A model generated the notes under the pieces. That model searched no databases, was not told the origin of the DNA, and was given only the letters and a program-made list of their open reading frames with translations. Positions 23,553 to 36,255 of a stretch of 64,000 nucleotides of DNA are shown one piece after another (within the stretch, counting starts at the first letter, position 1; each line of letters begins with the position of its first letter). The DNA is from Rhynchospora pubera (taxonomy: Eukaryota; Streptophyta; Magnoliopsida; Poales; Cyperaceae), in assembly GCA_028095005.1 (NCBI GenBank), contig CM051459.1, positions 147,292,901 through 147,356,900 on the forward strand, given 5' to 3'. The position numbers and the translations under genes were made by a program.

Positions 23553-25317
23553 TGTTAGAGTTATGTCCTAGAAGTCAATAATTTAATGACTTAATTATTA
23601 GTTTATGTTTTGGATGAGATTTTATCATCTGTTCCTAGGTTTATTATTGACAGATCATTCAGGTTGAGGATCTGAATTGTAGATCTCTGTTGATCATTCT
23701 TTAGAATGACAATAATAAATCTAAACGGTCCGTAATCTTGATAATTAACAAGGAACATTAATTATCATAAAAGATTAGTATGCAAGTTAAGTGATGATTA
23801 AGTTCTACTAATCATAGGTAAAGAGTTACCAACTTAGTTGCATATGTGTATGTTATGGAACATAGCACAGGACTTGACCCATCGAAATAAACATATGGAT
23901 TGTGTTATGTGTCATTGTTTATTTCGTTGTGATTTTGGTTCTAAGTTTGAGATGTTTATCTTTTCCACATGAGGATAGGTTCAATAAATACTGTCTACCG
24001 CTGATTCCCGATAAGGGCTGCTATACGGACTTTATTTATGTTCTCTTGAATTGTGCGGGGAAAAGTTAATCATCAAGAAAACCGTATGTCCCTCATTAAT
24101 TCACTTAGTGAGTGACGATATCTGTTTGGGCCCCTTGATGGAGATAGATTGTTTGCATGCAACTTTATACAATTATCTCTAGATCAAGAAACGTATAATC
24201 TGCAAGAATGACACATTCCTATCTTGGATTATACGATGATATCGTGCGACATAAGAATCAAAATAGAGAAACATATTTATTCTCTTATGCAGGATTGAAA
24301 TATTGTAGCAGTACACTATTTATGCGAATTGGGAGTCATAACGTGTTGCTAGATACCGCTTATGATTATTGGAATTAAATAACGATTTAATTCCATGGCC
24401 AACATAGCATAAATCCTCAAAGGGTCACACAAATAGGACATTAATCACACAGTGCATTATTTATTTATTCACAGCAGTAGGTTCTGTGGAAATATGATAA
24501 GATTGATTAATTAATTATATACCGTTGCGAACCGTTATAATTAATTAAGTCAATGGATCATATAGAAATAAATTAATGCATTAACTAATCCTAAAATAAT
24601 TATTAATGAGTTAATAATTAATTTAGTTCAACACTTATCAATATAAATGGTTATATTGATTAACTGGGCCGTTATTTAAATAGCAAATATATAGCCCAAT
24701 TAAAGAGCAAAGTTGAGGGACCTTAATTATATGAATTAATGGTCCAAATGAAGGGGTTTAATGGCCCATAAAGGCCCATTTCGTGGCAGCCATTTATGGT
24801 GGTAGGTTGGATGGCATAGTTGTAATTATGCAAGAGGTCAATTAGGTTTTGTGCTCTATATAAGGACCACTTATGAGAGCCTCCACCTAGACTTTTTCTC
24901 TCTCCTCTCTTCCTCCCATTCTAGGCCGCCACCTTCCTCTTCTCTCCCTCTCTTTTGCTCATGTGTTGAGCTATTTTCTCTCCACTAAATCAAGGTTGTT
25001 GATTGATGCAAGAGAGAAAACCATAGGGATTAGGCTTGTTCTTTGGGTATGCTAGCACGTACCTTGTAGAACGTGATTAATCCTCCTTGGTGGACTCGAG
25101 GGCGGTTACGAGACGTGGTGGAGACGGTGGAGAAGGCACGCCATCGATTCCCATGCCTTGGTCGAGCCCCGCGAATACGATTTCGCGGGAGGTATCGATT
25201 TCCCCTTTTTTCTCGTGTGTTTGAATAACTTGTGTACTAGATCTTGTGTGTGCTATGTTTGCTTGGTTAATTTATTGGTAATTAGCATAAAAATGAAAAT
25301 TAGCACACTTTCTAACA
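23553..25317 (+). repeat. LTR 2 (middle, apparently recombinant)
   Basis: A 1,765-bp LTR. At 23596 it carries T like LTR 3, but at 24117 it carries G like LTR 1. It also shares LTR 1's shorter T run, AATAAC and TTTATT variants near its end. Its left part therefore follows the 3' LTR and the rest follows the 5' LTR, as expected after unequal crossing-over. Confidence 0.85.
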
Positions 25318-28300
25318 GTGGTATCAGAGACAGGTTGTACTTAAGCTATTTTAACACTTAATTAAGAGAAATTGGCTAATTAATGGATTAGTAGAGATGA
25401 TGCGTTTGTTTGCTGTCTGGAAATGGTATTTTCTGTGTTATTTCGCGTTTTTGGATGTGATACGTTCTCTGGAAGATCTTTTCATCTACATGAAAGTTGT
25501 AGATCTGTGGATTGTGATTCTTTTGTCGTTGGATTCACATTTTTCTGAATTAGTATCGATTTACTGTGAATAAAACGGCGACAGTGCGCAGAACCAGTTT
25601 TTGCTTGCACTGTCCTGTTTGAATGGCTTGAAAGATTTATATTTTGAATATAAGTACCAGTGTTCTATGGCTAGAAATAAAGAGGACTTGAAGCTTTTTC
25701 TGAGCATGTATAACTTGTTGCATGACTCGGATTAATTAGTGGGTTTTCAAGTATGAAAAGGAAGATCTTGTCAGATCCAGTTTGTTGAGCAAATCGATTG
25801 TTCTAATAAACTGTACCAACTGAGAACTCCTTTAAAAATTTTGTTTAAATGGAGTTGTTCTATTTTGAGTTAGGATTCCAGGAAAATTAATTTCGTAATT
25901 TTTCGTGGATGTTTGGACCTTCAACTAGGTTAAAACCTTTCGATTGACAGTCTGTCCCAGTACAGAATTTGTTGATTGTTTAGGCTGTAACTTAATATTA
26001 TTGAACTAAACTTGGTTGTTTTCTTTTCATGAATGGATAGCCTGTAGTCTAAACAAGTTTTTCTATGTATATTGTATATATAAAAACTGGATAGAAGGTG
26101 GTCTAACAGACCAAATGGTTGAGAGGATAAGCTGAAAATCTCATAACGGTGTTTCGTGCACTTGTAAGAGATTTGTCTTTTTTGATTCTCCCAGATGGTT
26201 TAAGATATCTTCTTGAATTTTTTACTGGTAGTCACAACTTTGATAAGGAGCTTAAGTAATTTATTTGAGAATTTTTGGAGACCGAAAACTGTTATTTTTG
26301 TTGGATTCCATTAGTTACGTTTTTTGGTAAATTACTGTTTTTCTAAGTATTCAAACTAGTTGAATTTAATTAGAAAACTCCTTGTTTGATCTCCTTTCTG
26401 TTATGGGATGTTGAAAGAACTTTCTAAATGAATTTAAACAAGTTTGGTTGTTTAAAATTGAGGATTTGTACACGGAATTTACTTATAGCAAACGATACGC
26501 AAAGATGCTTGAAAATCGTTAATTGGAAACAAAGTTCTTGTATGTGCTAACTTTGTTTTGTAGGTGGATAGTGGGTTTAGTATGGCTCAAGACTCAATGC
26601 CTTGTGGTTGTAAATGAATGCATGTGTGAATGTTTGTAATGCGGCCTTTGGTGCCATTAATTAATTTTTGATTAATTTTTGATGTAACTTGTGAGGCTTG
26701 CATGCCCCTAAGGATAGGAAGGGAATAGGATGTTTTCACATGTATTTTGCACCTTTATTTTATATAGGATTTAGATCCTTATAGAATTTAGTGGGAGGGC
26801 AAGGATTAGATTAGTTTTGCTCCATGGACGATGTGGCGAAACTAATGCAAGCGGGAGCCATACAAACCCACAACTATGAGATGCTTATATGTGATTGCTT
26901 GTGATTGCTATGAATTGTCATAGGCTAGGTATGGGTGTATGCTTACATGACCACCAAACAAGTGTCACTTAATTGATTGTCCCAAACAAAACATGATTAA
27001 GTTAAATCGCCCTCCTTCTCTCTATCCCCTTCTAACGTGTATGATCGTTCATTGATGCATTCTCGCCGACGCGGGACATCGTGTTCCATCATCCGTGTCG
27101 GGGTGTAAATCGGATTTACTAGGAGCAAATAGAGAAATGTTACTTAACGATGTTTTCTAATCGGATTGGGCATCGGGGCAAAGTTTGTGGATATACATGT
27201 GATATTTCACAAACCAAGAATCATATGGAATGATTGGTTGGAGAACCTACCTTATCTAGTTGTTTTGGTGTCACGCCGACGCTAGCACCATCTCAACGAA
27301 AATAGGGATCTTGGAAAACCTACTATATTAGGGACATTAAATAAATATAGTGGGAGTTTTATTTGTTATAAATAAAACAATTGCATAAACTAAATGACCG
27401 TAAATTGATTTTGTTATAGATGTTAAAATTGTTGCGATCAATCTTTGAAAAATGAACAAACTCGTTTCTAAAAGGTAGTTACTTGAAAGAAGTAATACCG
27501 ATTCCTAAGACATGATCTTAGTGAAGAGAAATTTGAGTATGTCAATTCCCAAAACTTTCCTCAAACTACCCGAACGTAGCAACGCGATGATTGATTGACT
27601 TTTGGAGAAAAGTTATTTAATAAAGCGTATGGCTAATATCCTCATTTAAAATTTCTAGACCTTTGAATTAGAGAATTCATATGGACTAGATCTAACTCGT
27701 ACGCTCTCATCCACTTACTCAAGAAAGTGTTCTTGGAGAAAGTAGATATTAACTCCATCATTTATGATCGAGTATAAAGAGTATGAGTTGACCAAGAGAT
27801 TCTTCTTTTATAAAAGGATACATGAACGTTTTCATTGGCTTACAAATCGAAAGATTTAAGTAGCTAATTGATGACTAGAGATATTAATCTCCGATATCAA
27901 GGATTGTTGATATTGTCATACGATCTCTTTGGAATTATGAAGGATATAATATTACCTTTATGCACGCTTGTTGATGCAAAGAGGTGATTGGTTAAGTATT
28001 CAAGAAATACTTCACCAAGGTATGAGTTAAAACTTCGAGACTCTCATTGATGACCATGTGTCACATGAGATGTTTCATTTGCCGTTTTATGGGAGGCATT
28101 TGAAAGGTTGTCCGAAGTACCATGATTGTGACGATTAGAAATATTCTAATCCTAAAGTGTATTTGTCGTTCAAACTATCTCACTATCTCTAATTTACACT
28201 AGTAACTTGATACTAGTTCATATGCTCGCATTTAACGAAATGTGTTGGCAATGAAGAATAAGAGAATGTTCGAGAGATATAAAGTAAACTCCGTATAGGA

Positions 28301-31300
28301 GATGACTTATTCATTTAAGTCATTACCATTGAATACGTAGAGTTATCTTTATTAAGAGTTTGTTTAGGAATTGAAGGTTGCATACCTTAATTCTAAAACC
28401 TCTCATAGCGTCTCCATTTCATATTTGATGATGGATAACTATGTTTAATAAAAGACAAGTTCTTTTATTATGAATTTGTTTATATGATTTCATGCATCTT
28501 GATGGAATTTGCTTGAAATAGATAAACAAGTTATGAATGACAAATAGGATGCGTAAGACTTGACATAAAGTATTTGACTTTCATGTTATATATAACCGCT
28601 TAGTCACATATATAAACGAGAATCGCATTATGAGAGTCTACGTAACGTAGAGCTCGAAATTCAATTCGATTTCAAATCGATTGATATGCGAATCATGTTT
28701 GTTAAATGACAAAAGCGCCTTTAACCTACAAAGGTTTAAGGACAAGTGACTTGATTAGGACTTATACATATCGATGTATAAAGACCAATAAGTACTTGTG
28801 CAATGAAAGGTTGTTGATACTTTACTACTTAACCAACGATCATTGTAGATATTAACATATCTATTTGATAAGGTATAAGTATGAACCTTTTGACTAGTTC
28901 AAAGGAGTTCAAGTGTGAAGTTAAAAAGACCGTTCAAGGAAAAAGAAAAGTCTTACAATTAATCGTGGCAAATAAGTAGTTAAGTCATATGATTTGAAGT
29001 ATTATCTAAAGAGTATGAAAATAGTTTCATAACTCACTCCATGAGGAACATTATGGAATAATGTGTCCAAGAATGGAGGTATCGAACAATATTTTGTATA
29101 GTTCGATCGATAATAAATCAAATTGACTTATTCGACTCGTATTAGGGAATTATGTTTGAAGACAATATTGTTTACACTGAATGGTGTTCCATCAAAGTCT
29201 ATTGAGGAAAGTTTCTTACGAGATTTTGATCTCTAAGTATAATACTTCTCGAGATTTGGTGTTGAGAAGCTTATTTCAAGTATTGTGGACTTGTAAGCTT
29301 AAACCAAATAAGACACTATATATTTGTAGGATGCTTTATATTAAAAGGCACTACTTCCACGAATATGATAAGAACAAAGTAGTTGTTGCTAATCATAATG
29401 TAGTCTTGATGAATTGAAATTCTCAAGAAGAAGTAGTGGGAGTAAAGTGAGCATTAAAGGAGTTTATGCGTCACTACAAGAAGTACTCTTATGGGAAACT
29501 TGTCACTCCATACATGGTGCTTAGTGGGAGTTGAGCGGAACTTCATTCACAAGTTGTTTTGAAAAGAAGTTTAATAGTACGCTCCTTCCAATGAGGACTC
29601 AACCATATCACGAGTTGATGATGATTCGAGAAACTCATGGAATATATGAGGAGTCAAGAACTCGTTCAACAATTCATTGTGGAAGTAGTTCATGAACCTC
29701 AAGTACCAGTCCTACAAAAGATCAACGAGAGTTGATTGCCTAAGCCGTTTGGTGCATTGGCTTCACGACATTCTCAAACTTAGCATATGAGAATCCGTTG
29801 ATAAACAAGAAAAACGATGGAACGATCCGATTCCACATATATGGTTTGAATTCATATGATCTTTAAATAAAATCCATGTATAACAACAAGGTATAGACCT
29901 TGGTTGACGTTCATGAAGGAGCAATCCATCAAGAACGTTTTAGATCTTCAAAAGGAAAGATCGACATGGATAATAAATCGACTATGTACAAAGCGCGGCT
30001 TCTCGCTTGTAGCTATGTCTAAGTCGATGACTAGTTGACTACGTACAAAGCACAACCTCTTGCTTGTGGCTATGTAAAAGTCAATAAAGATCATTCTAGC
30101 AATAGTTGTATTTCATATATATTGATATATGGAAAAACACATAAAACCGCCTTCTTCGTATGAATGAAGGATGATGTTGTGCATTTGACACAAATCGAGG
30201 TTTTATGTATTGCTAAAAACATACGCATGCTTCAAGGATCCATAAATGGATTAAAGCAAGTGTTGTGGAGATTGGAATAAAAGTTTTGACAAGGAAGTCA
30301 AGGAGTTGAACTTCGTCAAAAGTATCTTGTATAAACAAGATATTCAGTGGGAGCATAATTGTATTACTTGTATTGTTCAAGATAACAATTCATTAAATTG
30401 GGAATAACATTAACATTAAGAAAATGAATATTGTCGAGATCTCTTTGGAGAATGCTTTCTCAAATGAGAACTTGGGCGAAATCACCTAATCCTAGGAAAC
30501 AAAATCTATAAAGATAGATTATGATGGATGTTAGGTTTGAGCAAATATGCATATATTGACGAAGTGTTCTAGAAACACGAAAGTTACACTCCAAGAAAGG
30601 ATGTCTAACTATACGTCACATGGCATGACTTGAGTGTTTTAACTCGGTCTATTGCAACTCGATTCGAGAAAGTGCATGAAATAGTTCAAGCATTCCTTCA
30701 TTATGAGTTTCATTGTGTACGCCATATTTATGCATATGCCCCAATGTGTAGTATCCAAAAGATATGACAAACAGTTGTCGAATGGATACAAGAGAGACAC
30801 ATTAGGACGATAGTCAAGGATATCCTCGAGTACCTTATGAGAAAGAGTGATATAATGTTTCATCTCTTAAAAGGAGCTCGTGTAAGTTAATTACACTAAT
30901 GCTAGTTTTTCGAAAGATTGATATAATCACAGTTGAACTACGTATTTTGCTAAAAAGGTGGTGTTGTAAATTTAGAAGGTGTTCTAAATGGAATATTACA
31001 ACCGTTTCCGTCACCAAAGCAAAATACATAGCAACTTGTGAAGCAATAAAAGAAGTTTATTTCGGATCGATTTCTTAGTTGAGTTATTATGGTTCTAAGC
31101 ATCTCGAACCATAACTTTCTCCTAAGAGCCCAATTTTACATTGGAGATTCAAATATGATCTATAACGATATCACTTGATATCATATGATGGTGATCAAGA
31201 ATATATATAGGAGTATATATATATATAGTCAAACAATTTTTGGATAGGTTCGCGAACACAGCGAACACTCTAGCACGACCTCTACCTTGAGCAGTATACG

Positions 31301-31465
31301 AGATGCAGTTATGCATCCATACGTGGTGGACGTATGAGTAACTAGCTATAAGCGTATTATTTATTTTGAGGTCCGAGACATGTATATATGTAGATATATG
31401 ACATTGTTCTCAATTCTTCGTTGGCTAGAAGTCACTACTGATTGACTCTAGGCCAAGTGGGAGAT
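25318..31465 (+). pseudogene. Internal region 2: decayed copia gag-pol, near-identical copy
   Basis: It matches 17405-23552 at an offset of 7,913 bases, with three single-base differences seen. The primer site, the pol relics (shifted copies of the traces near 22615 and 23101) and the purine tract before LTR 3 are all present. All disabling changes are shared with copy 1, so decay preceded the duplication. Confidence 0.85.
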
Positions 31466-33231
31466 TGTTAGAGTTATGTCCTAGAAGTCAATAATTTAAT
31501 GACTTAATTATTAGTTTATGTTTTGGATGAGATTTTATCATCTGTTCCTAGGTTTATTATTGACAGATCATTCAGGTTGAGGATCTGAATTGTAGATCTC
31601 TGTTGATCATTCTTTAGAATGACAATAATAAATCTAAACGGTCCGTAATCTTGATAATTAACAAGGAACATTAATTATCATAAAAGATTAGTATGCAAGT
31701 TAAGTGATGATTAAGTTCTACTAATCATAGGTAAAGAGTTACCAACTTAGTTGCATATGTGTATGTTATGGAACATAGCACAGGACTTGACCCATCGAAA
31801 TAAACATATGGATTGTGTTATGTGTCATTGTTTATTTCGTTGTGATTTTGGTTCTAAGTTTGAGATGTTTATCTTTTCCACATGAGGATAGGTTCAATAA
31901 ATACTGTCTACCGCTGATTCCCGATAAGGGCTGCTATACGGACTTTATTTATGTTCTCTTGAATTGTGCGGGGAAAAGTTAATCATCAAGAAAACCGTAT
32001 GTCCCTCATTAATTCACTTAGTGAGTGACAATATCTGTTTGGGCCCCTTGATGGAGATAGATTGTTTGCATGCAACTTTATACAATTATCTCTAGATCAA
32101 GAAACGTATAATCTGCAAGAATGACACATTCCTATCTTGGATTATACGATGATATCGTGCGACATAAGAATCAAAATAGAGAAACATATTTATTCTCTTA
32201 TGCAGGATTGAAATATTGTAGCAGTACACTATTTATGCGAATTGGGAGTCATAACGTGTTGCTAGATACCGCTTATGATTATTGGAATTAAATAACGATT
32301 TAATTCCATGGCCAACATAGCATAAATCCTCAAAGGGTCACACAAATAGGACATTAATCACACAGTGCATTATTTATTTATTCACAGCAGTAGGTTCTGT
32401 GGAAATATGATAAGATTGATTAATTAATTATATACCGTTGCGAACCGTTATAATTAATTAAGTCAATGGATCATATAGAAATAAATTAATGCATTAACTA
32501 ATCCTAAAATAATTATTAATGAGTTAATAATTAATTTAGTTCAACACTTATCAATATAAATGGTTATATTGATTAACTGGGCCGTTATTTAAATAGCAAA
32601 TATATAGCCCAATTAAAGAGCAAAGTTGAGGGACCTTAATTATATGAATTAATGGTCCAAATGAAGGGGTTTAATGGCCCATAAAGGCCCATTTCGTGGC
32701 AGCCATTTATGGTGGTAGGTTGGATGGCATAGTTGTAATTATGCAAGAGGTCAATTAGGTTTTGTGCTCTATATAAGGACCACTTATGAGAGCCTCCACC
32801 TAGACTTTTTCTCTCTCCTCTCTTCCTCCCATTCTAGGCCGCCACCTTCCTCTTCTCTCCCTCTCTTTTGCTCATGTGTTGAGCTATTTTCTCTCCACTA
32901 AATCAAGGTTGTTGATTGATGCAAGAGAGAAAACCATAGGGATTAGGCTTGTTCTTTGGGTATGCTAGCACGTACCTTGTAGAACGTGATTAATCCTCCT
33001 TGGTGGACTCGAGGGCGGTTACGAGACGTGGTGGAGACGGTGGAGAAGGCACGCCATCGATTCCCATGCCTTGGTCGAGCCCCGCGAATACGATTTCGCG
33101 GGAGGTATCGATTTCCCCTTTTTTTCTCGTGTGTTTGAATAGCTTGTGTACTAGATCTTGTGTGTGCTATGTTTGCTTGGTTAATTAATTGGTAATTAGC
33201 ATAAAAATGAAAATTAGCACACTTTCTAACA
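31466..33231 (+). repeat. LTR 3 of the nested array
   Basis: A 1,766-bp LTR with four private changes relative to LTRs 1 and 2: A at 32030, one extra T in the T run near 33119-33125, AATAGC for AATAAC, and TTAATTAATT for TTAATTTATT near the end. The target duplication TTTAT follows directly. Confidence 0.9.
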
Positions 33232-33285
33232 TTTATAGTTTAGGTTGTTTTTGTTTTAAGTGAGATTTCGATCTAAGGTGGAGAT

Positions 33286-33370
33286 TGTTAGATATGTCTC
33301 TTATCTCACATTAGGCAAGAGGGTGTATTTTGTATTGTTTTAACTGTGTCCCCGTTCCTCAATCCTAACA
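33286..33370 (+). repeat. 3' LTR of the outer copia element, internally replaced
   Basis: Only 85 bp long against 192 bp for the 5' LTR. The first ~33 and last ~27 bases match the 5' LTR. The middle is replaced by a short insert containing a 21-base match (33315-33335) to flanking DNA at 33403-33423. The target duplication TTTGC follows. Confidence 0.85.
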
Positions 33371-33375
33371 TTTGC

Positions 33376-34765
33376 ATTGATGGCTAATCTTTATAAGGAA
33401 AAGCAAGAGGGTGTATTTTGTATCACCTGGTTAGGTGCCCTTTACCAAGGGCAAGTGCATAACTTAAATATTTGTACCTCAATGCTGTTTTGTTAAGGCT
33501 GATCATGAAGCGTGTTTTATCATTATAAATTGGTGTTTTGTATATAAACAAACACTATGGTAACAAATAATTCAAATATTTTAGTAGTTTTCTTAGTAGG
33601 TATAGTTTTCTTAACAAATAATTCGGATATGAATCAGTTGATACTGGTATAGACTGTAGACCAGGTGGTGCTTGGGGAAACCAGTGTAAACTGGTACGCA
33701 CCGGTTCAGACCACTATGGACTATAGACTATAGACTGGTGCAGATCCTAAAAAATTTTGTAGTAGTGCATCTATGTAGGTAGGTGCGATTACTGGGGACG
33801 GCCGAATCATGGTAGATACTATATAGGTATATATCATTTTTCCAAATTATATGGAAAGAAGTTGTGCCGAGCAGGTTTTGGAAAAAGATTCCCATTGTGA
33901 CGGAATTACCCTATTTAGTTACATGTTGCCATGTTGGATAAAGGATCGAATAACTATTTATTTTACTCGTTTTGCGTCAAACAGAAACGATTTGAGATGG
34001 AGTATAATTTTTTATACGTACAGTAAAAATGTAAAATTAATCTATTGTATTTTTCAATATTTAATAGACGATTTAATGTTTACTCTGCTTTAATTTAATT
34101 TCACCTCGGCTAAAACATGTTCCATAAACTATTTCTCCAAATAAAATATGAAATATCAATAAATTTTTCATGCATCATACAATATTGCAAGACCACTCGC
34201 CTATTTGGTTTATGCGCGCACTCTTATTGTGTTGACGTAAGTCTGTCATTATTATACCAATGTGTGTGTGTGTGTGTTGATTCATTATAATTAAAATATA
34301 ATATATTGTCGATAGCTATGAAACGATTTTAAACAAGTCAAAACACGGTTTGTTACATCTCAAATAATTACTATATATAATCTTGGAACTAATTTTTCAA
34401 AACTCACAAAAATACTTAAATACATATTTAAATACTAAGCCAATATACGCTACCATATTGCGCCAAAACATATGTACAATAAAATAGCTCGAAATTCAAA
34501 ATTAGTATTAAGAATGGATATTTCTGTATATTAGAACAGAGGCAATCATTTAAGAAGACAGTAATCAAGTCAATGAGTTGCACTGCTGCATCAATTTCAC
34601 CAATTCAGCATTAATTGATAAATTGATACATCTGGATATATAATTAAGCACGCGACCACTCCTTACTCTTAATTAGCTAACAAGTAACAACCTTACTAAT
34701 TTATTCACTCCTACGACAGACTGAGACGTCCACTGTATAATACCAACGGTACGCACGTATCTTGA
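33376..34765. other. Intergenic stretch without a recognisable gene
   Basis: AT-rich sequence with scattered short repeats (CAGACC/CTGGT motifs near 33650-33750, a short TG run near 34262-34277). The longest open frame, 80 codons at 33851, shows no known motif, so I do not call it a gene. Confidence 0.5.
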
Positions 34766-34911
34766 GTTCTCCGTTTGGATGGTGTGGGAATAAGAAAAAT
34801 AAGAAAAGAAGTGAAAAGTATGTAACTTTATGAAAAATTTGGATTGTTTATAATAAATTTAGGAGTAGAAAGAAACTATTTTTTATTCTTGCACCCATCC
34901 AAATGGAGCCA
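34766..34911. mobile_element. Short MITE, CCGTTTGGAT family (degenerate)
   Basis: The left end TCTCCGTTTGGATGG and the right end, reversed, GGCTCCATTTGGATGG form an inverted repeat around about 145 bases. The interior contains TTATGAAAAATTTGGATTG and TTTATAATAAATTTAGG, shared with the copies at 56.1 and 62.3 kb. No clean target duplication is visible. Confidence 0.65.
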
Positions 34912-35059
34912 ACATGATAATTGAAGAGAATATAATTTCAGGTGGGGTACTACTCCTTGATTGCAAAAAATATTTTCCTAGCATTCCGAAATCATTACGA
35001 ATGCTACAGACAGCAGTGAGTCGATATGAACAAGTTTGGCCCGTGCACACCTAGCTAGC

Positions 35060-35310
35060 GAGTATATCTGTAAATTTCGCCTCGTTTCAAACGTTTCCGG
35101 AACAGAACATTAAACGAAACAGAAAATCAATTTCATTTTTGAAAACAAAATAGAAACGGAAAAGAAGAAAATAAAAGACGGAGAGTTAAACAAAACAAAA
35201 ATCTGTTTCTTTTGACAAAACAGAACGGAAACGAAACAACAATTTCATTCCGTTACTGAAATGGAACAGCAAAAGGAAATTGTCGTTTCTGCTGTCGTTC
35301 CAAACGTTTG
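35060..35310. mobile_element. Relic of a hAT-type MITE
   Basis: About 250 bases made of GAAACGGAA/TTTCGTTT motifs, like the 317-bp hAT MITE at 12.2 kb. The right end, reversed, reads ATCTGTCAAACG, close to that element's TGTCAAACG. The left end (ATCTGTAAATTTCG) is degenerate and no 8-bp duplication is seen. Confidence 0.45.
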
Positions 35311-35626
35311 ACAGATCAACTAAAAAGTACCGTCACTGCTGATGTTGACCAAAATTAGTAATAACATTTTATAAAGATCTTACTTCTACAATTGTTTTTC
35401 TTGCCAACAATATAAGAGCCAGAGATAAGTACTGCATCTTTTGACCATTTTAAACTCTGAAGTACCACAATTTAATTATAGCTCCTAAGTACGGATAGAT
35501 AGAAAATCCCAACAAAATTATACCAAAATTATAACCCACTTATGCGTTTAAAGGATAGCAAAACAATTTCAAGTTTCAATGCTTCTCAAAACACAAACGG
35601 TATTTCAAATATGTTCCTGCGAGTAT

Positions 35627-35740
35627 AGGACCGTTTGAATCGCTTAGGAATAAGAGGAATAGTTTATTTCTAAGCGAAAAATATTAAAAAGTGTCCGAAA
35701 TTGGCTATTCTTGTTTATTTCTTAACCATTCAAACAGCCC
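35627..35740. mobile_element. Short MITE, CCGTTTGGAT family, at the 3' end of the lectin gene
   Basis: The left end is AGGACCGTTTGAATCGC; the right end, reversed, is GGGCTGTTTGAATGG. The interior TTAGGAATAAGAGGAATAG matches the copy at 62.3 kb. A GAGTA copy lies on both sides (35621-35625 and 35741-35745), a possible target duplication. The element lies eight bases beyond the stop codon of the jacalin-related gene, in its 3' untranslated region. Confidence 0.7.
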
Positions 35741-35747
35741 GAGTAAT

Positions 35748-35965
35748 TTAAAAGTAACACATGTGAACCCCAATTGCATCTGGGTAAAAGCTAGAGCGGC
35801 CGAAGAAGCCAACCACCTTGCTAGACCTACTTCTCCAATCGGCCCATATTTTGACTTGTTTGTGAAAAATGTCAAAGACATCATCACTTCATATGCTCCA
35901 GTACCTTCTGCAGTACCATAATAACCAGCAATGCAAACCAAGTACTCAGCATCATCAAGTTCAAT
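35748..35965 (-). CDS. Jacalin gene exon 4: second half of domain 2, internally deleted
   Basis: Acceptor TTTCACAG, then IELDDAEYLVCIAGYYG, EVMMSLTFFTNKSKYGPIGE. After this the frame must change to read KVVGFFGRSSFYPDAIGVHM and the stop TAA at 35750-35748. The EEGTPFS-type segment expected between them is missing, so a small deletion has removed it and shifted the frame. The unshifted frame runs past the end as unrelated residues. Confidence 0.7.
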
Positions 35966-36042
35966 CTGTGAAATTGAATATGATTCGGATGAGAGAGAGG
36001 ATGACAATGTTACATATCTGTAATATTGAGACAGGTATGTAC

Positions 36043-36255
36043 CCTGTGCAAAATGGTCCCGCGAGATGTGCCATGGATATGGGAGAACTCGGACGAATCC
36101 CAACTTTTGTACAGAAACTCAATACTATTAATCACAGAGCAATCACTGTGAATGTACATCCCTTTTATACCACAAAAGACCCCATCATCCCACGGTTTGC
36201 CACCAATTCCTCCCCATGCAGTAGGGCATTGTCGGCTGTTTTCACCCTCTGCAAC
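36043..36255 (-). CDS. Jacalin gene exon 3: first half of domain 2
   Basis: Acceptor TTTCCAG at 36258-36256, then VAEGENSRQCPTAWGGIGG, KPWDDGVFCGIKGMYI, a VINSIEFLYKSWDSSEFSHI stretch and HGTSRG. This is the WDDG..GI and S-I-E-F pattern of jacalin domains. The donor CACAGG|GTACAT keeps phase 0 into exon 4. Confidence 0.75.

Larger units (their letters stand above)
15640..33231 (+). mobile_element. Nested copia array: LTR-internal-LTR-internal-LTR
   Basis: Three LTRs (15640-17404, 23553-25317 and 31466-33231) alternate with two internal regions (17405-23552 and 25318-31465) at an exact 7,913-bp period. One 5-bp target duplication, TTTAT, flanks the whole array (15635-15639 and 33232-33236), so it arose at one insertion site. 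It lies inside the outer copia element in the same orientation. The two internal copies differ at three positions that I found (18148/26061, 22287/30200 and 23416/31329). The LTRs differ at about five positions in total. Neither internal region has a coding frame longer than about 80 codons. Confidence 0.93.
14391..33370 (+). mobile_element. Small deleted Ty1/copia element, split by a nested insertion
   Basis: The 5' LTR at 14391-14582 begins TGTTAG and ends CTAACA. It is followed by a tRNA-Met-type primer site, TGGTATCAGAGC (14586-14597). The leader then joins directly to the end of reverse transcriptase plus RNase H (about 14868-15627), so gag, protease, integrase and most of reverse transcriptase are missing. 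The remainder resumes at 33232 with a purine tract (AAGGTGGAGAT) and a 3' LTR at 33286-33370. A 5-bp target duplication TTTGC flanks the whole (14386-14390 and 33371-33375). Without the nested element the copy is about 1.4 kb. It could not have moved on its own. Confidence 0.9.

Noticed and set aside
33000..33188. 62-codon frame in LTR 3
   Set aside because: Exists only because of the private extra T in LTR 3; non-coding LTR sequence.
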